From: a virus
Reading direction: 5' to 3' (one strand)
Length of the DNA stretch: 27,804 nt
Virus record (IMG/VR): IMGVR_UViG_3300010392_000362
Span: 1-27,804 of that record
The position numbers and the translations under genes are program-made. Position 1 is the first letter of the stretch. Each line of letters begins with the position of its first letter. Under the pieces are notes generated by a model. It searched no databases, was not told the DNA's origin, and saw only the letters and a list, made by a program, of their open reading frames with translations. Shown one piece after another: positions 7,035 through 15,709 of the stretch.

Positions 7035-9020
7035 ATGGCAATAACAGGATCCAGTACAGATGCTAATGGCGATCAGTTATTAGTTAGTCTACAGACACCT
7101 TATGAAAATGTAACCGAAGTATTAGGATTTACCGATTCTATAACAGGTGAGAGTACCTCTTGTTATTATAATAAAGATTTCAGGTGGGGTATTGATGGTG
7201 TAACATATTCTGATTGGGTTCAACTAACAGATGCTAACCTTGAATTATTAGTTTTAAATCCTGCAAATAAATTTTGGATTCAATACAGATATACACAAGT
7301 TGGTGATTGTACTTTAACATTTAATTCTATCGCATTAGAAATAGTAACAGATGGTGGTGTAATTTGTAAAATACCTCAAATTGATTGTGGTGGTGTTGAC
7401 GGTTGCTCAGGAGCGTTAAACTTAGCGTTCGATTGTTGTGAAGGTGGCTGGAACCCATATGACATATCAAGGGCTGGTCAAATGTATACACAGCTATCAG
7501 CAATGGCGTCTAACTTATTTGGATTTTGTGTTGATTATTATAAAACCAAAGCGGATCAAAGAAGTAGTGATGTTATCCTAAAAGAATATTCATTATTTGA
7601 TGTTATTAAATCTGGTGAGGTTAAGATAATGATACCTGATAATGAGCTTCCAACTAGAGACATTGCATTTAATCCATTAATGATGGATTTTCCTGTACAG
7701 TTTGAAATTCATATTGTAAAATCTGCATTTGAAGCAGTCTTTGGAATTGGTGCTAAACCACAGATGAGAGACTATTTACATTTTAAACAATTTTTAAATC
7801 GCATGTATGAGGTTGATGCAATGGCAGAGGCTGATGACTTTATGTACACTGGATCTTATTGGAGAGTAAGTCTTGTTACATATCAGCAGAGGACAAATGT
7901 TGGTTATGAAGATACTGTTGAGGGGCTGGCAGCCGAAGCTTCTACTGAAGCATTAATTTCAAGTGTAGAAGATAAGTTTAGAGTTGAAAGAGAAAATGAA
8001 TTTAAGGATGTTAGAAAGCCTAATGAGTATAATACTATAGGTAGCCAAGCAAATGATTATGTAAGAAGGGCATTAAATAAAAAAATGACTATTACGGAAG
8101 AGAATGTTTACAATCAGTGGACAATCATTTCTAAATATCATTATGCATTAGGAACTTTAGTTAATGGAGGAATAGGCGTTAAATATAAATATAATGGCGG
8201 ATGGGCTGATACTGAAAATAGAGCATTTACTTTCTGGTTTAGACCAACCTCCAAAGCACCAATAGGCAAAAATGTTGTAATATCATCAATAACTAATAAT
8301 GCAGGGTATCCTATGATAACTGCACCGGCTGGTGGTTTACCACTTGGAGAGGCTGTTGAAATAAGGGCAGGGGATTGGATTGCTATTAAAGGTACTACTT
8401 CATATAACGGAATTCAAAAAGTTAAATCTATTGATTATGCTACTAATACTCTTACATTAGATACTCCATATATTAATGGTACAATAACTAATACCGCTAA
8501 GTTTAATAAAGAAGTTAGTAATACGTTTATTTCATATGATACTGATGTTGTACCAAACTTAAGTTTTGTTCAATTAACTTATACTGCAAATTGGTTTATA
8601 ATTAAACTTAATGATACTTATTATAAATATGACTTATCTAAAAGTTCACTGGTACTTACAAAAGGTAAATGGTATGCTGCAACAATTAATTTAAATAACA
8701 TAGCAAACCAGTTATCATTATTTTTATATAATACTGTAGAATTAAGTGGTGCAATAAATCCAGATAAGTCTGCTGATCTTACTAGCATATATACTAATAC
8801 GCAAACGGTACCTAATATTAGTGTACCTAGTGATTATACTTGGAAGTTATTAGGATGTCCAACTGATTTAACTAATATAAGAATATGGAGTGAACCTATT
8901 GAAGAAGAATTACAAGAATTAGTATTAAGTCAGTATGTAGTTAAAGATTCTCACTTAGCTTTATTATTAGATAATGCTTCACCAGAATTATTGCTACCAA
9001 GAGTTACTAACCCGAGATAA
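7035..9020 (+). CDS. Large virion structural protein with LamG/concanavalin A-like C-terminal part
   Basis: A 661-residue protein placed one base after the membrane gene and just upstream of the terminase genes, the T4 position of neck and tail-completion genes (13-15). The first 115 residues look beta-rich. A Cys cluster follows (about 110-136, with CGGVDGC and DCCEGG). Residues about 145-340 include an alpha/beta block ending in a TGSYWRVSLVTYQQR motif. Residues about 360-645 look like a jelly-roll lectin domain of the LamG type: AFTFWFRP, a repeated strand-turn pattern, KGKWYAATINLN, and a closing NIRIWSEPIEEELQELVLSQ motif. Such domains often bind glycans. A neck, baseplate or fibre role is likely, but I cannot assign a T4 number. 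Confidence 0.75.
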   Translation: MAITGSSTDANGDQLLVSLQTPYENVTEVLGFTDSITGESTSCYYNKDFRWGIDGVTYSDWVQLTDANLELLVLNPANKFWIQYRYTQVGDCTLTFNSIALEIVTDGGVICKIPQIDCGGVDGCSGALNLAFDCCEGGWNPYDISRAGQMYTQLSAMASNLFGFCVDYYKTKADQRSSDVILKEYSLFDVIKSGEVKIMIPDNELPTRDIAFNPLMMDFPVQFEIHIVKSAFEAVFGIGAKPQMRDYLHFKQFLNRMYEVDAMAEADDFMYTGSYWRVSLVTYQQRTNVGYEDTVEGLAAEASTEALISSVEDKFRVERENEFKDVRKPNEYNTIGSQANDYVRRALNKKMTITEENVYNQWTIISKYHYALGTLVNGGIGVKYKYNGGWADTENRAFTFWFRPTSKAPIGKNVVISSITNNAGYPMITAPAGGLPLGEAVEIRAGDWIAIKGTTSYNGIQKVKSIDYATNTLTLDTPYINGTITNTAKFNKEVSNTFISYDTDVVPNLSFVQLTYTANWFIIKLNDTYYKYDLSKSSLVLTKGKWYAATINLNNIANQLSLFLYNTVELSGAINPDKSADLTSIYTNTQTVPNISVPSDYTWKLLGCPTDLTNIRIWSEPIEEELQELVLSQYVVKDSHLALLLDNASPELLLPRVTNPR

Positions 9021-9034
9021 CTTGGAATATATAT

Positions 9035-9042
9035 TATAAATT
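9035..9042 (+). promoter_or_regulatory. Late-promoter-like box TATAAATT before the terminase operon
   Basis: TATAAATT, one mismatch from the T4 late consensus, ends 9 bases before the ATG at 9052 and precedes the overlapping gene set 16, groES-like and 17. Confidence 0.52.
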
Positions 9043-9051
9043 TAGATAAAA

Positions 9052-9657
9052 ATGAAAGACTCGTCGAAAGGAAAATTTCGTGATAGCTTAGGAGATCTCT
9101 TAAATGATTTGCCAGATGAAGTAGAAGGTTTAAGTGAAAATTCAGAAGAATTACAACCAGTAAGAATAGAAAGTGGCCAAGCTCTACAATTAAATAAAGC
9201 TAAAAATAAAGCTGAAAAGGTAATGAATAGTTTATTAACCTTTTATTTAAGCGAGGAGATTATTGCCGAGCATGAATACATTAGAGCTAAAGCACAATTA
9301 GATGAATCAGCTTTATCTATGCTAATAAGACAAATGCAAAATAGTGAAACTGCTATTACTTTATTAATGGAGACTATTCATGAAGGTGATGTGTCACCAA
9401 GAATGTTTGAAGTACTTAGTGATTTACAAAGAACTCTTTTAGATATTATTAAAAGTCAAACAATGTATATGGTGGCAATTGAGGAAAATGCTAAAAAGAT
9501 ATCACGCGATGTAGATGTCTATCATAATACTGAGGGTTCATCCTCATCCAATAAACAAAGTGGTATTAAATCTCGAGGGACAAAAGATTTAATGAGAGCT
9601 TTACAAGACACAATTAAAGAAGAAGATATACAAGATGTTGATGGAGATGAAAAATAA
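9052..9657 (+). CDS. 16: Terminase small subunit (gp16-like)
   Basis: A 201-residue, mostly helical acidic protein. The layout follows T4 gp16 (164 residues): an acidic N-terminal tail with LGDLLNDLPDEVEG (compare the DISDLPGIDGEE region of T4), a QALQLNKAKNKAEKVMN segment, a central coiled-coil hairpin (about 60-155) that in T4 forms the oligomeric ring, and a C-terminal SRGTKDLMRAL block comparable to SPTELMDEIG. The small subunit recognises viral DNA and regulates the packaging motor's ATPase and nuclease. It begins a set of overlapping genes: the GroES-like gene starts within its last codons and the large terminase follows. The call depends on layout and context more than on identity. Confidence 0.82.
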   Translation: MKDSSKGKFRDSLGDLLNDLPDEVEGLSENSEELQPVRIESGQALQLNKAKNKAEKVMNSLLTFYLSEEIIAEHEYIRAKAQLDESALSMLIRQMQNSETAITLLMETIHEGDVSPRMFEVLSDLQRTLLDIIKSQTMYMVAIEENAKKISRDVDVYHNTEGSSSSNKQSGIKSRGTKDLMRALQDTIKEEDIQDVDGDEK

Positions 9658-9901
9658 TTATTTGTTAGTTCAAGAGATTGAGCAACAAGAGAGAACAACC
9701 GCCAGTGGTATTATTATGGCTAATGAAAAATATAATCGTAAAGTAAAGATTATTAATCCAGGAAATAATAAAGATTTAAAAGAAGGTGATGTTGTATTAA
9801 AAAATATGGGCAAAGGAACTATGGTAAAATTAGATAATGTTGAACATGAACTAATTCATATTACAGATCTTATTGCTATTTTAACAGAAGATAATGGCTA
9901 A
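9647..9901 (+). CDS. groES-like: GroES-like co-chaperonin (functional analogue of gp31)
   Basis: A small beta-barrel co-chaperonin that caps the host GroEL. From ATG 9647 it has 84 residues: MKNNYLLVQEIEQQERTTAS, then GIIM. The strand LLVQEIEQ, the mobile loop ERTTASGIIM (about residues 15-24; the GIIM takes the place of the GroES GIVL triplet that contacts GroEL), the EGDVVL strand, the VKLDNVEHELIHITDLIAIL end are all in GroES order. In-frame ATGs at 9635 and 9641 give a few extra residues; 9647 fits the family N-terminus best. It overlaps gene 16 by 11 bases and the large terminase gene by 8. In T4, gp31 has this role for the capsid protein but is encoded elsewhere and is diverged; this one is much closer to bacterial GroES. 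Confidence 0.9.
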   Translation: MKNNYLLVQEIEQQERTTASGIIMANEKYNRKVKIINPGNNKDLKEGDVVLKNMGKGTMVKLDNVEHELIHITDLIAILTEDNG

Positions 9902-11708
9902 ACCGCAAGCAGAATCAGCAGGATTTGAATTTAAGATATCGAAAGGTGCCGAGTCTTTTGCATGGACTAGTCATAAGGTTGAACAATTAATGCTAGCAAT
10001 TGATGAAGGTTATAAACCAAAGTCTACACCTTTTTATGAAGGTAATCCTAATTTAAGAAAGGGTAATATTGTATTTAATTATACTGATGAAGAGATAAGA
10101 GAAATTAAAAAGTGTGCAAAAGATATTGTTTATTTTGCTAATACTTATTGTACTGTAATGACCGATGAAGGTTTACAGACAATTAATTTAAGACCTTACC
10201 AAGAAAATATGTTAAGGCAATTTCAAGCCGAAAGATTTAATATATGTTTAGCCAGTAGGCAGGTTGGTAAAACGATATGCTCCTCTATTTTTATTGCTTG
10301 GTATTCAGTATTTAACTTTGATAAAAATTCGCTAATACTTTCAAATAAGGGTGCTACAACAAGAGAAATCATTGATAAAGGTAAAACTATATTAGAACAT
10401 CTACCGTTCTTTATCAAGCCCGGTACACTGAAATGGGATGTTTTTAATTCCAAGTTTGATAACGGTTGTAGAATTATAGGTCAGACAACAACCAAGAAAG
10501 CAGCAATCGGTTTTACTATTCATTTATTATTTATGGATGAGTTTGCGCATATACCTGCAAATTTTGTAAATACTTTTTATGAAAATGTATATCCAACAGT
10601 ATCCGCATCGGCTAACTCTAAAGTAATTATAACTAGTACACCTAACGGCTTTAATAAATTTTATGACATATATACTGCTGCCGATAAAGGCTTAAGTGAG
10701 TATATCCCATTTAGAGTTGATTGGTGGGATGTACCTGGTCGTGATGATGCATGGATGCGACAAGAAGTTGCTAACCTAGGAAGCGACGAGGCATTTAATA
10801 GACAGTATGGAAATCAATTTATAGCAGGATCTTCTTTACTATTAAATCCAGCTAGTTTAAAAAAGCTTACAGAGAATCAAGTAGAGTTTGAACATAAAGA
10901 AATACCAGAATTTGATGATGCTGAAATTAATTACACTGGTATGCTATGGCAACCAGGATTTAATTTAGATGAAATAGAAGAAGATTATAATTACTGGGTA
11001 TTCTCTGTAGATATTGCTGAAGGAACTGGTGGAGATTATTCTGTTATTAATATTTTCCAAGTAAAGATGCTAGATGAAAGTGATTGGAAATCTGTAACAA
11101 CACCAGGTAGCTTTGTTGACTTTTTTGGAATTAGGCAAATTGGAAGATTTAGAAGCAATGAGCATACTATTGAAGAATTTGCAAAAACACTTTATATTTT
11201 AGCATTTGATTTATTTTATTCTGAAAATGTAAAACTTATTATAGAATGGAATATGTTTGGTGGAGAATTAATAAAAAGAATGGAAACAGTATTTCCACAG
11301 AGAAATGATTTTGATGAAGAAAGTGTTGTTAAATTTAAACACCGAGTTGATGCTAAGACAAAATCTTTCGGTCTTAAAGTAAAGAAAGACAATAAACCTA
11401 TTTTTTGTCAAAATTTTAAAAAATACATTACTCAAAATAAAATTCAAATCTTTGATAGAGATACTGTTAAAGAATCTTCTACGTTTGGTAAACTTCCTAA
11501 TGGGTCATATGCAGGCCAATTAGGTAATGATGATTTAATTATGACTTGTATAAATAGTTCTGAATTCTTTACTACTTTAGATTTTTCTGATTTTGTCGAA
11601 GAAATATATGATGTAATTGATCCATCTATACAAAATCAAATAGAAGAAATACTAGAAAAAGATTCCAAAGGTGGTAATCTAAATTTTGATATCTATGACT
11701 TAGTATAA
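9894..11708 (+). CDS. 17: Terminase large subunit (gp17-like), packaging ATPase and nuclease
   Basis: A 604-residue motor protein, near T4 gp17 (610). It translocates DNA into the prohead and cuts the concatemer. N-terminal ATPase: Walker A SRQVGKT at 121-127 (T4 has SRQLGKT), Walker B LLFMDE at 211-216 with E216 the catalytic glutamate candidate, and a coupling motif TSTPNGF a few dozen residues later. C-terminal RNase H-fold nuclease: D373 and D381 (VDIAEGTGGDYS), E451 (LIIEWN) and D546/D547 (LGNDDL), corresponding to the T4 acidic triad. All catalytic residues seem intact. Start ATG 9894 overlaps the GroES-like gene by 8 bases, so the three genes are probably cotranslated. Confidence 0.95.
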   Translation: MAKPQAESAGFEFKISKGAESFAWTSHKVEQLMLAIDEGYKPKSTPFYEGNPNLRKGNIVFNYTDEEIREIKKCAKDIVYFANTYCTVMTDEGLQTINLRPYQENMLRQFQAERFNICLASRQVGKTICSSIFIAWYSVFNFDKNSLILSNKGATTREIIDKGKTILEHLPFFIKPGTLKWDVFNSKFDNGCRIIGQTTTKKAAIGFTIHLLFMDEFAHIPANFVNTFYENVYPTVSASANSKVIITSTPNGFNKFYDIYTAADKGLSEYIPFRVDWWDVPGRDDAWMRQEVANLGSDEAFNRQYGNQFIAGSSLLLNPASLKKLTENQVEFEHKEIPEFDDAEINYTGMLWQPGFNLDEIEEDYNYWVFSVDIAEGTGGDYSVINIFQVKMLDESDWKSVTTPGSFVDFFGIRQIGRFRSNEHTIEEFAKTLYILAFDLFYSENVKLIIEWNMFGGELIKRMETVFPQRNDFDEESVVKFKHRVDAKTKSFGLKVKKDNKPIFCQNFKKYITQNKIQIFDRDTVKESSTFGKLPNGSYAGQLGNDDLIMTCINSSEFFTTLDFSDFVEEIYDVIDPSIQNQIEEILEKDSKGGNLNFDIYDLV

Positions 11709-11729
11709 AAAGTAGATACTTGGTAGATA

Positions 11730-11737
11730 TATAAAAA
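11730..11737 (+). promoter_or_regulatory. Late-promoter-like box TATAAAAA before the tail sheath gene
   Basis: TATAAAAA lies 30 bases before the ATG at 11768, leaving an A-rich leader of about 25 bases, as expected for a highly expressed structural gene in hosts that do not use Shine-Dalgarno pairing. Confidence 0.5.
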
Positions 11738-11767
11738 AACTAATAAACAAAAAAAATATAATACAAG

Positions 11768-14700
11768 ATGGCACTAGATCCAAAAATCGCTTCTCTTAAG
11801 GCTGCAGGAACATACAGATTTGAATTTGACAAAAGTCAAGTAGTAAGTATTCCTGCTAATCAAACTCGACTAATTGTCGGTTTCTCTAAGACTGGCCCGT
11901 TTAATACACCTGTGTTTGTTCCTGATACTGCTTTCTTTAAGCAAGTATACGGAGACATAGACAGAAACTTAGAAAGAAAAGATTCTTTTTTCCACAGAAG
12001 CTGTTTAGCAGCATTGGAAAGAGGACCTATTCTTGCTTTAAATTTACTTAACTTAGATGCAGCTGATAAAGTTAGCGCTGTTAGGTTTTCAACATCAGCA
12101 ACACCAGAAGCACAAAAAAATGAAGGAGCTTTATACGAATACCAAAGATTTTATAACAGAGATAAATTTTGGTTCCCATCAACAGACGATTTTTTACTTA
12201 ACGTTGGAGCTGATGAAGATGCATTAAGTTCAACAACAGTTAACGATTTATTAGATGTTACTAATTTAGGACAGAATCCTATTTCAGTTATAGTTAAAAA
12301 ATCTGCACCAACAAATGTTTTACAATATGCTGTAACAGTAGAAGAATGGTATGGTGCTGCTAATGTACCAGGTTATTTAGATAAAGATAGTTTAATATCT
12401 GACTTCTTTGTAGATGTTTATGTAATTGAAGGAAACTTTGGTGGAGATTTTAATTCTGTTACTCCTTATGAAAGGTTTGCAGCAGATCCAACATTCCAAC
12501 AATACTTTGACCCAACACAAGGATTATTAAGAAAGAAATTTTCAACCGATAATACTGATACACAATTAGCTGAATTCTTTAATGAAACAGAAGTTAACTT
12601 AAGAGCTACATATACTGCTTGTTTACTTCCTGATTTTGTAGATCTATTAGGTAACAACCTTTTTGTTGAAAAACTTGTAAATGCTGATACTGCATCTACT
12701 GGATTATTTGTTACCGTTAATGAAAATTTATTTGATGGTGATACGTTAATAGATGGAGTTCCTGGTGGAATTGATATGGTAGGACATAATCTTGAAGCAG
12801 CTACTGCGTTTGGTAGCCAGGATGATGTTAACTTTTTATCATATAGTGGATCGATAGTTTCTGACTTATCTTTCCCAGGAGTCTTTGAACCTGGAACAAC
12901 TGTTGTAAATAGTACAAGTACAATTACAGTAGAAGTTCCAAGTAGTGGAGATGATATACAAATACAAGTAACAAACACAAATGCTGTTAAAGATGCTATA
13001 TGGACTGCATTCAGTACAATGACTGCTAATACAACAAGTGTAGTAGGTTCATTTATATTGGCTGCCGGAAAATATGTACCAGTAATATCAGTACAAGTAT
13101 CAGGTAACACTGTAACTTTATTATTATCTGATGTAGGTGGTATTATACCAGCAAACTTTGCAACAGGTGCTGCTGCGAGTTATACTTATATTAATGAAGC
13201 AGACTTTAATTTTGTAGTTGATGAATTCGGACCAATAAATGGTACTCCTGCAGGAATCATAGGTTCTTATGGATCAACGGTTCAAGCTCAATTTGCAAGC
13301 GGTGTATTAACTGATGGTGATGAAGCAGTTTTTGAAAAAGGTGGCCAACAATATCAATCATACTTAGTAATGAATGCTATTAGTTATGGATTTATTCATA
13401 CTGGAGCACCAACTGCAGCAATAAATAAAATTGCAATATCAGATCCTGATTATTTTATGCCAGCTGTTAGAATTACTCCTTATACTGAAGATAGTTATAC
13501 AAATATAACACCACATAATCAATTTACTATAGATGATCCAGCTGGAGTTTTTATGAAATCTACTAGTACTGCTTTAAATCCTGCTCCGTATGCTGCAGGT
13601 ATTTTAGGTGTACAAACTTTAAAAGGCGCTCTTAACTTAGGAATTGATATTATAGGTGATTCATTAAATGAGCCAACATTAAAACCTAATCAAATTTTAA
13701 TAAATTCTGATATAGCTGTAACACCAGAAATAGCTGATGTAATAGTAGGAAATTATTTCGTGCATTTAAATGGTACTGTCGCAGGCGCACCATCAAGGTT
13801 AACAAGAATTAATTCTGTTGTAGGTGATTTAACTTCTACAGAATATCCAATTATACCTGCAGGTCAATCTGCAGTATTGGTTACTTGCCAATCTGAAATT
13901 GATGTTGAAATATTAACAAACCCAGCACAAAGAAAAGTAGAATTATATTACCCAATTGATTCATGGATTGATTATCTTAATGTATTCCTTTTACCAGGAT
14001 TTTCATTAGATGCTTCTAAACATGTACCTACTGGAACAAATGCTCAACAAAATAAATGTTTATCTCCAATTTTAGGTGGTACTAATTTATATAAAGCGCT
14101 AACCGATAAAGAAACGATTAACTTCCGTTATGTAGTAGATACTTATGGAAATGGAATCGAAGCAAATTGTAAAGCTATCTATACTAACTTATGTGCAGGT
14201 AGAAAAAATGCTTTTGCAATAGTTAATGCTCCATCGGCTAAAGACTTTAAGAAAAATACTGATCCAAGCTTTACAGATGCAATTGGTGGTTTATCTTCCA
14301 AGTTTATATCTGAAGGTGGAAATCTTGCATTGAATCCAACAATTAGATTCTCGTTACCTTCATCTACAAGTGGAGGTTCATGGGGTGGTTATTATTATCC
14401 ATTTATGACTGTTAGAGATTTAGGTAAGAACATAAGTGTTCCACCTGCTGCATACGTATCCAATAATTTCATACTTAAATATGAAAACGCATTACCGTGG
14501 TCAATCGTGGCTGGAGTAAGACGTGGAGTTATAGGTGGTAATGGGGTTGTAGGTTTAGAATTAAATTTAGATCAAGAAGACCGTTATTACTTAGAGCCAT
14601 TCGGAATTAATCCGATTGTATTCCAAAGTGGAACAGGACCAACTATATTTGCAAATAAAACTGCACAACAGGTTCCAAAATCTGCTTTAAGTTCAATTAA

Positions 14701-15016
14701 CGTTAGAGAGGTTGTAATTTATATCCAAGATGGTATTGATGCAATTCTTAAAAACTACTTATTCGAATTTAATACAGCACAAACAAGATTAGAAATTAAA
14801 ACATTAGCTGATAACTTCTTATCTACCATTCAAAATGATGATGGTGTTTATGATTATAGAAATATAATGGATGAAACAAATAACACACCAGAAGTCATTG
14901 ATCAGAATGTTGGTATCCTAGATACCTATATTGAACCAACTAGAGGTATGGAAATTCTTGTACAAAGAACAACTATTTTAAGAACTGGTGCAATTAGTAC
15001 AGGAAACTTTCAATAG
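11768..15016 (+). CDS. 18: Contractile tail sheath protein (gp18-like), enlarged
   Basis: The outer sheath subunit of the contractile tail. The conserved C-terminal core is clear: SSINVREVVIYIQDGI, then LFEFNTAQTRLEIK, a DETNNTPEVIDQN motif and the closing IEPTRGMEILVQRTTILRTG. T4 gp18 has the same series (LNVRRL, FEFNDAFTR, DETNNPPAAIDRN, IKPARS, RTG). The N-terminus includes a strand-rich segment with TRLIVGFSKTGPFNTPVFV (residues about 33-51), also typical of sheath proteins. At 1082 residues it is over 400 longer than T4 gp18 (659). The extra sequence is in the middle, about residues 130-650, which is rich in Thr, Ser, Val and Gly and looks beta-sandwich-like, so it probably forms surface domains. 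The tube gene follows after 42 bases. Confidence 0.93.
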   Translation: MALDPKIASLKAAGTYRFEFDKSQVVSIPANQTRLIVGFSKTGPFNTPVFVPDTAFFKQVYGDIDRNLERKDSFFHRSCLAALERGPILALNLLNLDAADKVSAVRFSTSATPEAQKNEGALYEYQRFYNRDKFWFPSTDDFLLNVGADEDALSSTTVNDLLDVTNLGQNPISVIVKKSAPTNVLQYAVTVEEWYGAANVPGYLDKDSLISDFFVDVYVIEGNFGGDFNSVTPYERFAADPTFQQYFDPTQGLLRKKFSTDNTDTQLAEFFNETEVNLRATYTACLLPDFVDLLGNNLFVEKLVNADTASTGLFVTVNENLFDGDTLIDGVPGGIDMVGHNLEAATAFGSQDDVNFLSYSGSIVSDLSFPGVFEPGTTVVNSTSTITVEVPSSGDDIQIQVTNTNAVKDAIWTAFSTMTANTTSVVGSFILAAGKYVPVISVQVSGNTVTLLLSDVGGIIPANFATGAAASYTYINEADFNFVVDEFGPINGTPAGIIGSYGSTVQAQFASGVLTDGDEAVFEKGGQQYQSYLVMNAISYGFIHTGAPTAAINKIAISDPDYFMPAVRITPYTEDSYTNITPHNQFTIDDPAGVFMKSTSTALNPAPYAAGILGVQTLKGALNLGIDIIGDSLNEPTLKPNQILINSDIAVTPEIADVIVGNYFVHLNGTVAGAPSRLTRINSVVGDLTSTEYPIIPAGQSAVLVTCQSEIDVEILTNPAQRKVELYYPIDSWIDYLNVFLLPGFSLDASKHVPTGTNAQQNKCLSPILGGTNLYKALTDKETINFRYVVDTYGNGIEANCKAIYTNLCAGRKNAFAIVNAPSAKDFKKNTDPSFTDAIGGLSSKFISEGGNLALNPTIRFSLPSSTSGGSWGGYYYPFMTVRDLGKNISVPPAAYVSNNFILKYENALPWSIVAGVRRGVIGGNGVVGLELNLDQEDRYYLEPFGINPIVFQSGTGPTIFANKTAQQVPKSALSSINVREVVIYIQDGIDAILKNYLFEFNTAQTRLEIKTLADNFLSTIQNDDGVYDYRNIMDETNNTPEVIDQNVGILDTYIEPTRGMEILVQRTTILRTGAISTGNFQ

Positions 15017-15036
15017 GGAGTAACTAAAGATGAATA

Positions 15037-15044
15037 TATAAAAA
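15037..15044 (+). promoter_or_regulatory. Late-promoter-like box TATAAAAA before the tail tube gene
   Basis: TATAAAAA ends 14 bases before the ATG at 15059, in a 42-base gap between sheath and tube genes; it may give the tube its own transcript. Confidence 0.45.
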
Positions 15045-15058
15045 AACAAAAATAAACT

Positions 15059-15613
15059 ATGCCGTTACCACATTATACCCAATCAAGGGCCAGTAGCCAA
15101 AGGTTCGAGCCAATCCAACCTAACCTCTTTGAGCTGACTGTATTTTCGCCATTAGGGGATGACACAGGATTAATCTTAGAGCAAGTAAAATCCATTGGAG
15201 GATTAAATGCATTAAATCCATCGATTGATCCAATCGCGCAAAAATATAAATTTGCCGATAGATCTTTTGCAGGTATGCCAGCACAAACGTTTGTTGATTT
15301 ACCAGTTAACTTTACACTTAACTTAAATGATGCAAATGAAAATTACATATATAATACATTCCGTAACTGGACTAATTTAATCTATGATCCATTAACTGGT
15401 GAAATGGGATTAAAGAAGGATTATGTAGGTAGTATGATTTTAGTTCAGTATAACCGAGCAGGTGATATTTTTAGAAAGATTACATTTAAAGATGTATTCC
15501 CAATACAGCAAATGGATTTTGTTGATGAACTAGCCTATGAAAACCAAGATGCAGTAGAATTAACAATAACTTATCGTTGTGATCACTGGGTTGAGGAGAA
15601 TGTAGGAGCTTAA
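15059..15613 (+). CDS. 19: Tail tube protein (gp19-like)
   Basis: A 184-residue subunit of the inner tail tube through which DNA passes (T4 gp19 has 163). Features fitting the family: an N-terminal RFEPIQPNLFELTVF strand, the loop and strand with QKYKFADRSFAGMPAQTFVD, a central strand-helix block with IYNTFRNWTNLIYDPLTGE, a KDYVGSMILVQYNRAGDIFR strand pair, and a closing VFPIQQMDFVDELAYENQD then ELTITYRCDHW. Position directly after the sheath gene is the same as in T4. A strong terminator follows the stop. Confidence 0.92.
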   Translation: MPLPHYTQSRASSQRFEPIQPNLFELTVFSPLGDDTGLILEQVKSIGGLNALNPSIDPIAQKYKFADRSFAGMPAQTFVDLPVNFTLNLNDANENYIYNTFRNWTNLIYDPLTGEMGLKKDYVGSMILVQYNRAGDIFRKITFKDVFPIQQMDFVDELAYENQDAVELTITYRCDHWVEENVGA

Positions 15614-15631
15614 TACTAATTAATTAAAATT

Positions 15632-15666
15632 AAAACTGGGAATATTAATGTATTCCCAGTTTTTTT
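15632..15666 (+). terminator. Strong rho-independent terminator after the tail tube gene
   Basis: A 13-bp perfect stem (632-644 with 651-663 of this thousand) with a TTAATG loop runs straight into T residues. It ends the sheath/tube transcripts and isolates the following GIY-YIG gene. The A-run on its 5' side also makes it able to act in the opposite direction, though no minus-strand gene ends here. Confidence 0.92.
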
Positions 15667-15686
15667 GCCTTCACTCTAATATATAA

Positions 15687-15694
15687 TATAAAAT
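15687..15694 (+). promoter_or_regulatory. Late-promoter-like box TATAAAAT before the GIY-YIG gene
   Basis: One of several overlapping TATA motifs in the 15678-15704 AT tract, ending 15 bases before the ATG at 15710 and just after a terminator. Confidence 0.4.
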
Positions 15695-15709
15695 ATATAA
15701 TATAGAAAA

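Noticed and set aside
12466-13110. A 214-codon open frame on the minus strand inside the tail sheath gene
   Set aside because: It is antisense to a well-supported gene, its composition (Ser/Thr/Val strings) mirrors the sense codons, and no start context or family is seen.
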